A stretch of DNA of 64,000 nt from Henricia sp. BOLD:AAB3569 (lineage: Eukaryota; Echinodermata; Asteroidea; Spinulosida; Echinasteridae), in contig JBBELK010000105.1 in NCBI GenBank assembly GCA_037783545.1, positions 1,054,001 through 1,118,000 of the forward strand, read 5' to 3'. The position numbers and the translations under genes are program-made. This document shows positions 43,943-56,221 of this stretch, in pieces. Position 1 is the first letter of the stretch, and every line of letters begins with the position of its first letter. The notes under the pieces are model-generated. The model saw nothing but the letters and a program-made list of their open reading frames with translations, had not been told where the DNA came from and searched no databases.

Positions 43943-46900
43943 TAAAAATTTGGCCAAAAATGGAAAAAAATGTAAGGGGTTAGCCTTGCTTTTTATTAAA
44001 ATTTGGCCAAAAATTGGCATTTTTCAAAATGTCTTAAAATGTGTTGGAATGAACAATTAGTGCATTTTATTGTATTTAGAGGGTGTAAATAAACATTTTC
44101 TGCAATTTTGAACAAAATTTGGATCATTAAAATTTTGGCCAAAAATGGAAAAATGTAAGGGGTTAGCCTTGCTTTTTATTAAAATTTGGCCAAAAATTTG
44201 TATTTTTCAAAATGTCTTAAAATGTGTTGGAATGAACAATTAGGGCATTTCATTGTATTTAGAGGGTGTAAATAAACATTTTCTGCAATTTTGAACAAAA
44301 TTTGGATCATTAAAAATTTTATTAAAATTTGGCCAAAAATTAGCATTTCTCCAAATGTGTTGAAATGAACAATTAGTGCATTTTATTGTATTTAGAGGGT
44401 GTAAATAAACATTTTCTGCAATTTTGAACAAAATTTGGATCATTAAAAATTTGGCAAAAATGGAAAAAATGTCTTTTTATTAAAATTTGGCCAAAAATTG
44501 GCATTTTTCAAAATGTCTTAAAATGTGTTGGAATGAACAATTAGGGCATTTCATTGTATTTAGAGGGTGTAAATAAACATTTTCTGCAATTTTGAACAAA
44601 ATTTGGATCATTAAAAATTTGGCAAAAATGTAAGGGGTTAGCCTTGCCTTTTTATTAAAATTTGGCCAAAAATTGGTATTTTTCAAAATGTCTTAAAATG
44701 TGTTGGAATGAACAATTAGGGCATTTCATTGTATTTAGAGGGTGTAAATAAAATTTTCTGCAATTTTTAACAAAATCTGAATCATACAATTTTTCCAGTT
44801 GCAGCAATTATTCCAGTTGCAGCGATTATTCCAGTTGCAGCGATTATTCCAGTTGCAGCAATTATTCCAGTTGCAGCGATTATTCCAGTTGCAGCGATTA
44901 TTCCAGTTGCAGCGATTATTCCAGTTGCAGCGATTTTTGTCAATTATTTTTTTAAATGTCTCATAAATGACTACTAACGAAATTTGGATCATTAAAAATG
45001 TTATTAAAATTTTGCCAAAAATTGGCATTTCTCCAAATGTGTTGAAATGAACAATTAGTGCATTTTTATTTCGAGGGTGTAAATAAACATTTTCTGCAAT
45101 TTTGAACAAAATTTGGATCATTAAAAATTTGGCCAAAAATGGAAAAAAATGTAAGGGGTTAGCCTTGCTTTTTATTAAAATTTGGCCAAAAATTGGCATT
45201 TTTCAAAATGTCTTAAAATGTGTTGGAATGAACAATTAGTGCATTTTATTGTATTTAGAGGGTGTAAATAAACATTTTCTGCAATTTTGAACAAAATTTG
45301 GATCATTAAAATTTTGGCCAAAAATGGAAAAATGTAAGGGGTTAGCCTTGCCTTTTTATTAAAATTTGGCCAAAAATTTGTATTTTTCAAAATGTCTTAA
45401 AATGTGTTGGAATGAACAATTAGGGCATTTCATTGTATTTAGAGGGTGTAAATAAACATTTTCTGCAATTTTGAACAAAATTTGGATCATTAAAAATTTT
45501 ATTAAAATTTGGCCAAAAATTAGCATTTCTCCAAATGTGTTGAAATGAACAATTAGTGCATTTTATTGTATTTAGAGGGTGTAAATAAACATTTTCTGCA
45601 ATTTTGAACAAAATTTGGATCATTAAAAATTTGGCAAAAATGGAAAAAATGTCTTTTTATTAAAATTTGGCCAAAAATTGGCATTTTTCAAAATGTCTTA
45701 AAATGTGTTGGAATGAACAATTAGGGCATTTCATTGTATTTAGAGGGTGTAAATAAACATTTTCTGCAATTTTGAACAAAATTTGGATCATTAAAAATTT
45801 GGCAAAAATGTAAGGGGTTAGCCTTGCCTTTTTATTAAAATTTGGCCAAAAATTTGTATTTTTCAAAATGTCTTAAAATGTGTTGGAATGAACAATTAGG
45901 GCATTTCATTGTATTTAGAGGGTGTAAATAAACATTTTCTGCAATTTTGAACAAAATTTGGATCATTAAAAATTTGGCCAAAAATTGAAAAAATGTTTAA
46001 TTTTTTTCAAAATCTGAAATTATCCAAATTTGATATTTCATTTTATAGGTGAGCAGTCAAGGTCAAATTCAGGAAATAACATCTATTGAATCTAAGCAAC
46101 ATTTCCTGAAATTATGAGGAAAATCTGAATCATACAATTTTTCCAGTTGCAGCAATTATTCCAGTTGCAGCGATTATTCCAGTTGCAGCGATTATTCCAG
46201 TTGCAGCAATTATTCCAGTTGCAGCGATTATTCCAGTTGCAGCGATTATTCCAGTTGCAGCGATTATTCCAGTTGCAGCGATTTTTGTCAATTATTTTTT
46301 TAAATGTCTCATAAATGACTACTAACGAAATTTGGATCATTAAAAATGTTATTAAAATTTTGCCAAAAATTGGCATTTCTCCAAATGTGTTGAAATGAAC
46401 AATTAGTGCATTTTTATTTCGAGGGTGTAAATAAACATTTTCTGCAATTTTGAACAAAATTTGGATCATTAAAAATTTGGCCAAAAATGGAAAAAAATGT
46501 AAGGGTTAGCCTTGCTTTTTATTAAAATTTGGCCAAAAATTGGCATTTTTCAAAATGTCTTAAAATGTGTTGGAATGAACAATTAGTGCATTTTATTGTA
46601 TTTAGAGGGTGTAAATAAACATTTTCTGCAATTTTGAACAAAATTTGGATCATTAAAAATTTTATTAAAATTTGGCCAAAAATTGGCATTTCTCCAAATG
46701 TGTTGAAATGAACAATTAGTGCATTTTATTGTATTTAGAGGGTGTAAATAAACATTTTCTGCAATTTTGAACAAAATTTGGATCATTAAAAATTTGGCAA
46801 AAATGGAAAAAATGTCTTTTTATTAAAATTTGGCCAAAAATTGGCATTTTTCAAAATGTCTTAAAATGTGTTGGAATGAACAATTAGGGCATTTCATTGT

Positions 46901-49510
46901 ATTTAGAGGGTGTAAATAAAATTTTCTGCAATTTTGAACAAAATTTGGATCATTAAAAATTTGGCCAAAAATTGAAAAAATGTTAAATTTTTTTCAAAAT
47001 CTGAAATTATCCAAATTTGATATTTCATTTTATAGGTGAGCAGTCAAGGTCAAATTCAGGAAATAACATCTATTGAATCTAAGCAACATTTCCTGAAATT
47101 ATGAGGAAAATCTGAATCATACAATTTTTCCAGTTGCAGCAATTATTCCAGTTGCAGCGATTATTCCAGTTGCAGCGATTATTCCAGTTGCAGCAATTAT
47201 TCCAGTTGCAGCGATTATTCCAGTTGCAGCGATTATTCCAGTTGCAGCGATTATTCCAGTTGCAGCGATTTTTGTCAATTATTTTTTTAAATGTCTCATA
47301 AATGACTACTAACGAAATTTGGATCATTAAAAATGTTATTAAAATTTTGCCAAAAATTGGCATTTCTCCAAATGTGTTGAAATGAACAATTAGTGCATTT
47401 TTATTTCGAGGGTGTAAATAAACATTTTCTGCAATTTTGAACAAAATTTGGATCATTAAAAATTTGGCCAAAAATGGAAAAAAATGTAAGGGGTTAGCCT
47501 TGCTTTTTATTAAAATTTGGCCAAAAATTGGCATTTTTCAAAATGTCTTAAAATGTGTTGGAATGAACAATTAGTGCATTTTATTGTATTTAGAGGGTGT
47601 AAATAAACATTTTCTGCAATTTTGAACAAAATTTGGATCATTAAAATTTTGGCCAAAAATGGAAAAATGTAAGGGGTTAGCCTTGCTTTTTATTAAAATT
47701 TGGCCAAAAATTTGTATTTTTCAAAATGTCTTAAAATGTGTTGGAATGAACAATTAGGGCATTTCATTGTATTTAGAGGGTGTAAATAAACATTTTCTGC
47801 AATTTTGAACAAAATTTGGATCATTAAAAATTTTATTAAAATTTGGCCAAAAATTAGCATTTCTCCAAATGTGTTGAAATGAACAATTAGTGCATTTTAT
47901 TGTATTTAGAGGGTGTAAATAAACATTTTCTGCAATTTTGAACAAAATTTGGATCATTAAAAATTTGGCAAAAATGGAAAAAATGTCTTTTTATTAAAAT
48001 TTGGCCAAAAATTGGCATTTTTCAAAATGTCTTAAAATGTGTTGGAATGAACAATTAGGGCATTTCATTGTATTTAGAGGGTGTAAATAAACATTTTCTG
48101 CAATTTTGAACAAAATTTGGATCATTAAAAATTTGGCAAAAATGTAAGGGGTTAGCCTTGCCTTTTTATTAAAATTTGGCCAAAAATTGGTATTTTTCAA
48201 AATGTCTTAAAATGTGTTGGAATGAACAATTAGGGCATTTCATTGTATTTAGAGGGTGTAAATAAAATTTTCTGCAATTTTTAACAAAATCTGAATCATA
48301 CAATTTTTCCAGTTGCAGCAATTATTCCAGTTGCAGCGATTATTCCAGTTGCAGCGATTATTCCAGTTGCAGCAATTATTCCAGTTGCAGCGATTATTCC
48401 AGTTGCAGCGATTATTCCAGTTGCAGCGATTATTCCAGTTGCAGCGATTTTTGTCAATTATTTTTTTAAATGTCTCATAAATGACTACTAACGAAATTTG
48501 GATCATTAAAAATGTTATTAAAATTTTGCCAAAAATTGGCATTTCTCCAAATGTGTTGAAATGAACAATTAGTGCATTTTTATTTCGAGGGTGTAAATAA
48601 ACATTTTCTGCAATTTTGAACAAAATTTGGATCATTAAAAATTTGGCCAAAAATGGAAAAAAATGTAAGGGGTTAGCCTTGCTTTTTATTAAAATTTGGC
48701 CAAAAATTGGCATTTTTCAAAATGTCTTAAAATGTGTTGGAATGAACAATTAGTGCATTTTATTGTATTTAGAGGGTGTAAATAAACATTTTCTGCAATT
48801 TTGAACAAAATTTGGATCATTAAAATTTTGGCCAAAAATGGAAAAATGTAAGGGGTTAGCCTTGCCTTTTTATTAAAATTTGGCCAAAAATTTGTATTTT
48901 TCAAAATGTCTTAAAATGTGTTGGAATGAACAATTAGGGCATTTCATTGTATTTAGAGGGTGTAAATAAACATTTTCTGCAATTTTGAACAAAATTTGGA
49001 TCATTAAAAATTTTATTAAAATTTGGCCAAAAATTAGCATTTCTCCAAATGTGTTGAAATGAACAATTAGTGCATTTTATTGTATTTAGAGGGTGTAAAT
49101 AAACATTTTCTGCAATTTTGAACAAAATTTGGATCATTAAAAATTTGGCAAAAATGGAAAAAATGTCTTTTTATTAAAATTTGGCCAAAAATTGGCATTT
49201 TTCAAAATGTCTTAAAATGTGTTGGAATGAACAATTAGGGCATTTCATTGTATTTAGAGGGTGTAAATAAACATTTTCTGCAATTTTGAACAAAATTTGG
49301 ATCATTAAAAATTTGGCAAAAATGTAAGGGGTTAGCCTTGCCTTTTTATTAAAATTTGGCCAAAAATTGGTATTTTTCAAAATGTCTTAAAATGTGTTGG
49401 AATGAACAATTAGGGCATTTCATTGTATTTAGAGGGTGTAAATAAACATTTTCTGCAATTTTGAACAAAATTTGGATCATTAAAAATTTGGCCAAAAATT
49501 GAAAAAATGT
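42480..49510 (+). repeat. Tandem 3514-bp higher-order duplication
   Basis: Landmarks recur 3514 bp apart: eight-unit blocks 42629/46143, 43616/47130 and 44795/48309, and the CAAAAATTAGCATTTCTCC variant at about 44333/47847. Each copy internally contains a 1180-bp repeat (44240-45419 against 45420 onward; 47754 against 48934). The junction between copies is near 45995 and is blurred by monomer similarity. Confidence 0.88.
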
Positions 49511-52500
49511 TTAATTTTTTTCAAAATCTGAAATTATCCAAATTTGATATTTCATTTTATAGGTGAGCAGTCAAGGTCAAATTCAGGAAATAACATCTAT
49601 TGAATCTAAGCAACATTTCCTGAAATTATGAGGAAAATCTGAATCATACAATTTTTCCAGTTGCAGCAATTATTCCAGTTGCAGCGATTATTCCAGTTGC
49701 AGCGATTATTCCAGTTGCAGCAATTATTCCAGTTGCAGCGATTATTCCAGTTGCAGCGATTATTCCAGTTGCAGCGATTTTTGTCAATTATTTTTTTAAA
49801 TGTCTCATAAATGACTACTAACGAAATTTGGATCATTAAAAATGTTATTAAAATTTTGCCAAAAATTGGCATTTCTCCAAATGTGTTGAAATGAACAATT
49901 AGTGCATTTTTATTTCGAAGGTGTAAATAAACATTTTCTGCAATTTTGAACAAAATTTGGATCATTAAAAATTTGGCCAAAAATGGAAAAAAGGAAGGGG
50001 TTAGCCTTGCCTTTTTATTAAAATTTGGCCAAATATTGGTATTTTTCAAAATGTCTTAAAATGTGTTGGAATGAACAATTAGTGCATTTTATTGTATTTA
50101 GAGGGTGTAAATAAACATTTTCTGCAATTTTGAACAAAATTTGGATCATTAAAAATTTGGCCAAAAATGGGGAAAAAATGCCTTTTTATTAAAATTTGGC
50201 CAAAAATTGGCATTTCTCCAAATGTGTTTAAATGAACAATTAGTGCATTTTTATTGTATTTAGAGGGTGTAAATAAACATTTTCTGAAATTTTGAACAAA
50301 ATTTGGATCATTAAAAATTTGGCCTTGCCTTTTTATTAAAATTTGGCCAAAAATTGGTATTTTTCAAAATGTCTTAAAATGTGTTGGAATGAACAATTAG
50401 GGCATTTCATTGTATTTAGAGGGTGTAAATAAACATTTTCTGCAATTTTGAACAAAATTTGGATCATTAAAAATTTGGCAAAAATGGAAAAAATGTCTTT
50501 TTATTAAAATTTGGCCAAAAATTGGCATTTTTCAAAATGTCTTAAAATGTGTTGGAATGAACAATTAGGGCATTTCATTGTATTTAGAGGGTGTAAATAA
50601 ACATTTTCTGCAATTTTGAACAAAATTTGGATCATTAAAAATTTGGCAAAAATGTAAGGGGTTAGCCTTGCCTTTTTATTAAAATTTGGCCAAAAATTTG
50701 TATTTTTCAAAATGTCTTAAAATGTGTTGGAATGAACAATTAGGGCATTTCATTGTATTTAGAGGGTGTAAATAAACATTTTCTGCAATTTTGAACAAAA
50801 TTTGGATCATTAAAAATTTGGCCAAAAATTGAAAAAATGTTTAATTTTTTTCAAAATCTGAAATTATCCAAATTTGATATTTCATTTTATAGGTGAGCAG
50901 TCAAGGTCAAATTCAGGAAATAACATCTATTGAATCTAAGCAACATTTCCTGAAATTATGAGGAAAATCTGAATCATACAATTTTTCCAGTTGCAGCAAT
51001 TATTCCAGTTGCAGCGATTATTCCAGTTGCAGCGATTATTCCAGTTGCAGCAATTATTCCAGTTGCAGCGATTATTCCAGTTGCAGCGATTATTCCAGTT
51101 GCAGCGATTTTTGTCAATTATTTTTTTAAATGTCTCATAAATGACTACTAACGAAATTTGGATCATTAAAAATGTTATTAAAATTTTGCCAAAAATTGGC
51201 ATTTCTCCAAATGTGTTGAAATGAACAATTAGTGCATTTTTATTTCGAAGGTGTAAATAAACATTTTCTGCAATTTTGAACAAAATTTGGATCATTAAAA
51301 ATTTGGCCAAAAATGGAAAAAAGGAAGGGGTTAGCCTTGCCTTTTTATTAAAATTTGGCCAAATATTGGTATTTTTCAAAATGTCTTAAAATGTGTTGGA
51401 ATGAACAATTAGTGCATTTTATTGTATTTAGAGGGTGTAAATAAACATTTTCTGCAATTTTGAACAAAATTTGGATCATTAAAAATTTGGCCAAAAATGG
51501 GGAAAAAATGCCTTTTTATTAAAATTTGGCCAAAAATTGGCATTTCTCCAAATGTGTTTAAATGAACAATTAGTGCATTTTTATTGTATTTAGAGGGTGT
51601 AAATAAACATTTTCTGAAATTTTGAACAAAATTTGGATCATTAAAAATTTGGCCTTGCCTTTTTATTAAAATTTGGCCAAAAATTTGTATTTTTCAAAAT
51701 GTCTTAAAATGTGTTGGAATGAACAATTAGGGCATTTCATTGTATTTAGAGGGTGTAAATAAACATTTTCTGCAATTTTGAACAAAATTTGGATCATTAA
51801 AAAATTTATTAAAATTTGGCCAAAAATTGGCATTTCTCAAAATGTGTTGAAATGAACAAATAGTGCATTTTATTGTATTTAGAGGGTGTAAATAAACATT
51901 TTCTGCAATTTTGAACAAAATTTGGATCATTAAAAATTTGGCAAAAATGGAAAAAATGTAAGGGGTTAGCCTTGCCTTTTTATTAAAATTTGGCCAAAAA
52001 TTGGCATTTTTCAAAATGTCTTAAAATGTGTTGGAATGAACAACTAGTGCATTTTATTGTATTTAGAGGGTGTAAATAATCATTTTCTGCAATTTTGAAC
52101 AAAATTTGGATCATTAAAAATTTGGCAAAAATGGAAAAAATGTAAGGGGTTAGCCTTGCCTTTTTATTAAAATTTGGCCAAAAATTGGCATTTTTCAAAA
52201 TGTCTTAAAATGTGTTGGAATGAACAATTAGTGCATTTTATTGTATTTAGAGGGTGTAAATAATCATTTTCTGCAATTTTGAACAAAATTTGGATCATTA
52301 AAATTTTGGCCAAAAATGGAAAAAAAGGAAGGGGTTAGCCTTGCCCTTTTTATTAAAATTTGGCCAAAAATTGGCATTTTTCAAAATGTCTTAAAATGTG
52401 TTGGAATGAACAATTAGTGCATTTTATTGTATTTAGAGGGTGTAAATAAACATTTTCTGCAATTTTGAACAAAATTTGGATCATTAAAAATTTGGCAAAA

Positions 52501-53760
52501 AATGTAAGGGGTTAGCCTTTCCTTTTTATTAAAATTTGGCCAAAAATTTGTATTTTTCAAAATGTCTTAAAATGTGTTGGAATGAACAATTAGTGCATTT
52601 TATTGTATTTAGAGGGTGTAAATAAACATTTTCTGCAATTTTGAACAAAATTTGGATCATTAAAAATTTGGCCAAAAATGGGGAAAAAATGCCTTTTTAT
52701 TAAAATTTGGCCAAAAATTGGCATTTCTCCAAATGTGTTTAAATGAACAATTAGTGCATTTTTATTGTATTTAGAGGGTGTAAATAAACATTTTCTGAAA
52801 TTTTGAACAAAATTTGGATCATTAAAAATTTGGCCTTGCCTTTTTATTAAAATTTGGCCAAAAATTTGTATTTTTCAAAATGTCTTAAAATGTGTTGGAA
52901 TGAACAATTAGGGCATTTCATTGTATTTAGAGGGTGTAAATAAACATTTTCTGCAATTTTGAACAAAATTTGGATCATTAAAAAATTTATTAAAATTTGG
53001 CCAAAAATTGGCATTTCTCCAAATGTGTTGAAATGAACAAATAGTGCATTTTATTGTATTTAGAGGGTGTAAATAAACATTTTCTGCAATTTTGAACAAA
53101 ATTTGGATCATTAAAAATTTGGCAAAAATGGAAAAAATGTAAGGGGTTAGCCTTGCCTTTTTATTAAAATTTGGCCAAAAATTGGCATTTTTCAAAATGT
53201 CTTAAAATGTGTTGGAATGAACAACTAGTGCATTTTATTGTATTTAGAGGGTGTAAATAATCATTTTCTGCAATTTTGAACAAAATTTGGATCATTAAAA
53301 ATTTGGCAAAAATGGAAAAAATGTAAGGGGTTAGCCTTGCCTTTTTATTAAAATTTGGCCAAAAATTGGCATTTTTCAAAATGTCTTAAAATGTGTTGGA
53401 ATGAACAACTAGTGCATTTTATTGTATTTAGAGGGTGTAAATAATCATTTTCTGCAATTTTGAACAAAATTTGGATCATTAAAATTTTGGCCAAAAATGG
53501 AAAAAAGGAAGGGGTTAGCCTTTCCCTTTTTATTAAAATTTGGCCAAAAATTGGCATTTTTCAAAATGTCTTAAAATGTGTTGGAATGAACAATTAGTGC
53601 ATTTTATTGTATTTAGAGGGTGTAAATAAACATTTTCTGCAATTTTGAACAAAATTTGGATCATTAAAAATTTGGAAAAAAATGTAAGGGGTTAGCCTTT
53701 CCTTTTTATTAAAATTTGGCCAAAAATTTGTATTTTTCAAAATGTCTTAAAATGTGTTGG
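49040..53760 (+). repeat. 1330-bp and 1181-bp duplications in the right part of the array
   Basis: The block around 49.1-50.47 kb recurs 1330 bp downstream until about 51.8 kb, including seven-unit minisatellites 49657/50987 and an AAATATTGG variant at about 50032/51362. Further right, about 51.4-52.58 kb recurs 1181 bp downstream (ATGGGGAAAAAATGCC at about 51498 and 52679; AACAACTAGTGC variants at about 52040 and 53221). The right-hand 3 kb lacks the 18-mer module. Confidence 0.85.
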
Positions 53761-54379
53761 AATGAACAATTAGTGCATTTTATTGTATTTAGAAGGTGTA
53801 AATAAACATTTTCTGCAATTTTGAACAAAATTTGGATCATTAAAAATTTGGCAAAAATGGAAAAATGTAAGGGGTTAGCCTTGCTTTTTATTAAAATTTG
53901 GCCAAAAATTGGCATTTTTCAAAATGTCTTAAAATGTGTTGGAATGAACAACTAGTGCATTTTATTGTATTTAGAGGGTGTAAATAATCATTTTCTGCAA
54001 TTTTGAACAAAATTTGGATCATTAAAATTTTGGCCAAAAATGGAAAAAATGTAAGGGGTTAGCCTTGCTTTTTATTAAAATTTGGTCAAAAATTGGCATT
54101 TTTCAAAATGTCTTAAAATGTGTTGGAATGAACAATTAGTGCATTTTATTGTATTTAGAGGGTGTAAATAAACATTTTCTGCAATTTTGAACAAAATTTG
54201 GATCATTAAAAATTTGGCAAAAATGGAAAAAATTTGCCTTGGAATAATGCCTTTTTATTAAAATTTGGCCAAAAATTTGCATTTTTCAAAATGTCTTAAA
54301 ATGTGTTGGAATGAACAATTAGTGCATTTTATTGTATTTAGAGGGTGTAAATAAAATTTTCTGCAATTTTGAACAAAAT

Positions 54380-55063
54380 CCATATTACTACTTTATTTAT
54401 ATTATTAAGTTTATTCAGACTTCCGTTTTTGGTCATAAAACAGTCAAAAATGCAACAAATATTCATCTTAACTAATATGTATACAGTATAGCGACATATT
54501 GGGGTCAGATTTGGGATTTTGTGTCTTTAATAAGTAATCTTAAACTATTAAAACTGAAAATTTTTAGCATCTTATACAGCAAGTATATAGCTTTCAAACA
54601 AATAAATTTACTAAAAGTCATTACTTTACCAAGAGTGTTCAGTAATTCTGCTTATTTTGGGTTTTTTCTGGAAACCAAAGTGGGGAATTTCCACAAAATC
54701 TCTAGTTGCCGTTACCCTGTACTACCTTACTGCACGAAAAATATTGCAACATAATGGTGTCCAGTACAAATATTGAATTATATATGCTTATTAATAAGGT
54801 AAATGGTAACAATATATTACATTCTTGAGAGGGATATAACCTGCTATTTCTTTACATATATTCTCAGTGCAAGTATTTCCTTCTTATATTTATAAGTCTT
54901 ACAGACAAAAACTGAAAGAAGATGATTCAAAATATTGAGCTCGATCTAACACTTGCATCATGCCTTAATGTTTTACATAATTATCGTCAACAAATTTAAA
55001 ATTTAAAATCTTTAAACAAAACCTAAAAGTGACTACACCATTTGAACTTGATTTTGTGTAACT
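54380..55063. other. Non-coding DNA, no gene seen
   Basis: AT-rich unique sequence right of the array. The array joins it without a decayed monomer gradient, unlike at the left edge. Confidence 0.5.
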
Positions 55064-55402
55064 TTAAAGGCCCTATGTATCATTTGCAAGATAAAACGTT
55101 TTACAAATTTGTGGAATAAGAGTGTAACATATCTAAGGAAGAATGTTGGTAAACTAGCCTGAAGAGATTTTAGCTACTTAGATGCATCAATGCTTCAGAA
55201 AACCTTGAAAATCTATATATGGATTTTGTGTACAAGTAAATGGTAAAAAAAGTCCCTTCGGTTGTCAATTTCCAGCATGAAATACCATTTGAGAGAAATA
55301 AATTCATGTGGTGTTTGTTACCATTGCTATCAACACTTTGAGTAAGGTTTTTCTTGTCAACTCATGAAAATAAAAATTGCAAATGATAAAATGGGCCTTT
55401 AA
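55064..55402. mobile_element. TTAA-flanked MITE starting AGGCCC
   Basis: TTAAAGGCCC at the left and GGGCCTTTAA at the right are inverted ends flanked by TTAA. Subterminal CATTTGCAAG and TTGCAAATG extend the pairing. The 339-bp interior is non-coding and AT-rich. This is the same general design as 23036-23176 and 32229-32520, but with a different interior. Confidence 0.9.
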
Positions 55403-55483
55403 ACCATACAATGTTTTAACTGGCATAAAAATGCAAAATGTAACCACTGCATTGCACCTAATCGAGTTTATATAATATGGTCT

Positions 55484-55551
55484 TCATTTGGATTCAAACC
55501 AGAGACCTCTGACACACCGGGCAGATGCTCTACCAGCTGAGCTATGAGGCA
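55484..55551 (-). repeat. tRNA-like SINE head
   Basis: On the minus strand, GCCTCATAGCTCAGCTGGTA opens the head. It continues through GAGCATCTGCCCGGTGTGTC and a B-box-like GGTTTGAATCC near the 3' end. It is closest to the copy at 10459-10529. The flank after the head (AGTGGTATGCTCTCAGGTTG) resembles the linker of the 8.1-kb cluster. Confidence 0.75.
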
Positions 55552-55818
55552 TAGTGGTATGCTCTCAGGTTGTCCTTTGGAAGCCACCCAGACATTTAAC
55601 TTTACAAGCAGTCCCATTTTTTTTATTTTACTAAACACACTTTCTGTACATAGCCTGTTCGAAGCAATATCTGCCGGGGAATTAATAAATTTTTCATTCT
55701 TGCACTGTTTCAGATACTGAAGTTTGAACTAAGTTTAACTGTACAAGTCCAGTATCTTTTGCAATGTTGTCGGTCAGGAAAGGTATAAATTCTACTCGTG
55801 TCTACCACATGGGTTTAT

Positions 55819-55970
55819 ATAGACCGTATCGAATAGCTGCCATCTTGTAGGGGAGTTTCTTCGTTCCGTGAGGACATGCTTGGTTGCACATTTTGTGCTT
55901 ACTTACACGGTTGACCAATTTGAAATACAGAAGTTGCCCTACAAGATGGTAGCTATCCAATACTGTCTAT
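55819..55970 (+). mobile_element. Short TIR element, copy 2 of a two-copy family
   Basis: It runs from ATAGACCGTATCGAATAGC to its near-inverse ending GTCTAT. The arms include GCCATCTTGTAGGGG and CCCTACAAGATGGTAGC. The interior TTGGTTGCACATTTTGTGC and GGTTGACCAATTTG matches 1755-1902 read in the opposite direction. It is non-coding. Confidence 0.85.
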
Positions 55971-56221
55971 TGTCTAATAAAATATAGCACATCCAAATCT
56001 TTTCTTTTAAAATCAACACAGACAGATTACTTAAAGTAGTTACTCTTTGGTAATGCATTTTACCTCCGACTACGTTTTTGAAACTGAACTGAAAATACTG
56101 TCCATGAAACTGATAAATGAACCTAAAATTACTAAAATTAAAATTAACGTAAACCTAAAATAAACCTGATTACTGGTTTTTATCCTAACAATCATATCTA
56201 TAATGTGATAATAATTTAAAC

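Larger units (their letters stand above)
36150..51200 (+). repeat. Composite core of the satellite: monomers plus spacer/18-mer module
   Basis: Monomers alternate with a module made of a unique-looking spacer (TCTGAAATTATCCAAATTTG, TTATAGGTGAGCAGTCAAGG, CAACATTTCCTGAAATTATG), an 18-bp minisatellite and a trailing TCATAAATGACTACTAACG. Thirteen modules are present. Nested tandem duplications have periods of 987, 1090, 1180, 1330, 3514 and 3590 bp. Copies of the larger units are nearly identical by eye, so this part expanded most recently. Confidence 0.92.
32933..54379 (+). repeat. 21.4-kb AT-rich satellite array, 184-bp monomer with higher-order structure
   Basis: The basic unit contains, in order, TTATTAAAATTTGGCCAAAA, CAAAATGTCTTAAAATGTG, TTGGAATGAACAATTAGTGC, ATTTTATTGTATTTAGAGGG, TGTAAATAAACATTTTCTGC, GAACAAAATTTGGATCATT and TGTAAGGGGTTAGCCTTGCC. 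Neighbouring copies start 184 bp apart (for example 33121, 33305). Two monomer classes occur: type A as above, and a shorter type B reading GGCATTTCTCCAAATGTGTT. Roughly a hundred monomers are present. The array ends abruptly at about 54379. The monomer has no CpG in its consensus, and no ORF is maintained from monomer to monomer because 184 is not a multiple of three. Confidence 0.97.

Noticed and set aside
36307-51112. Regularly repeated 18-mers resembling a CRISPR array
   Set aside because: Units are directly contiguous without variable spacers, and the context is eukaryotic satellite DNA.
33076-53915. Many minus-strand open frames of 60-154 codons in the satellite, some with a repeating RCNWNN peptide
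   Set aside because: They follow from the low stop density of one strand of the monomer and of the 18-mer (a multiple of three). The 184-bp monomer shifts frame each unit, and the frames are identical only because the DNA was duplicated. No start context, codon bias or splice signal.
32933-54379. CENP-B box in the satellite monomer
   Set aside because: GTTGGAA in the monomer recalls part of the box, but the required CGGG end and TTCG start are absent.
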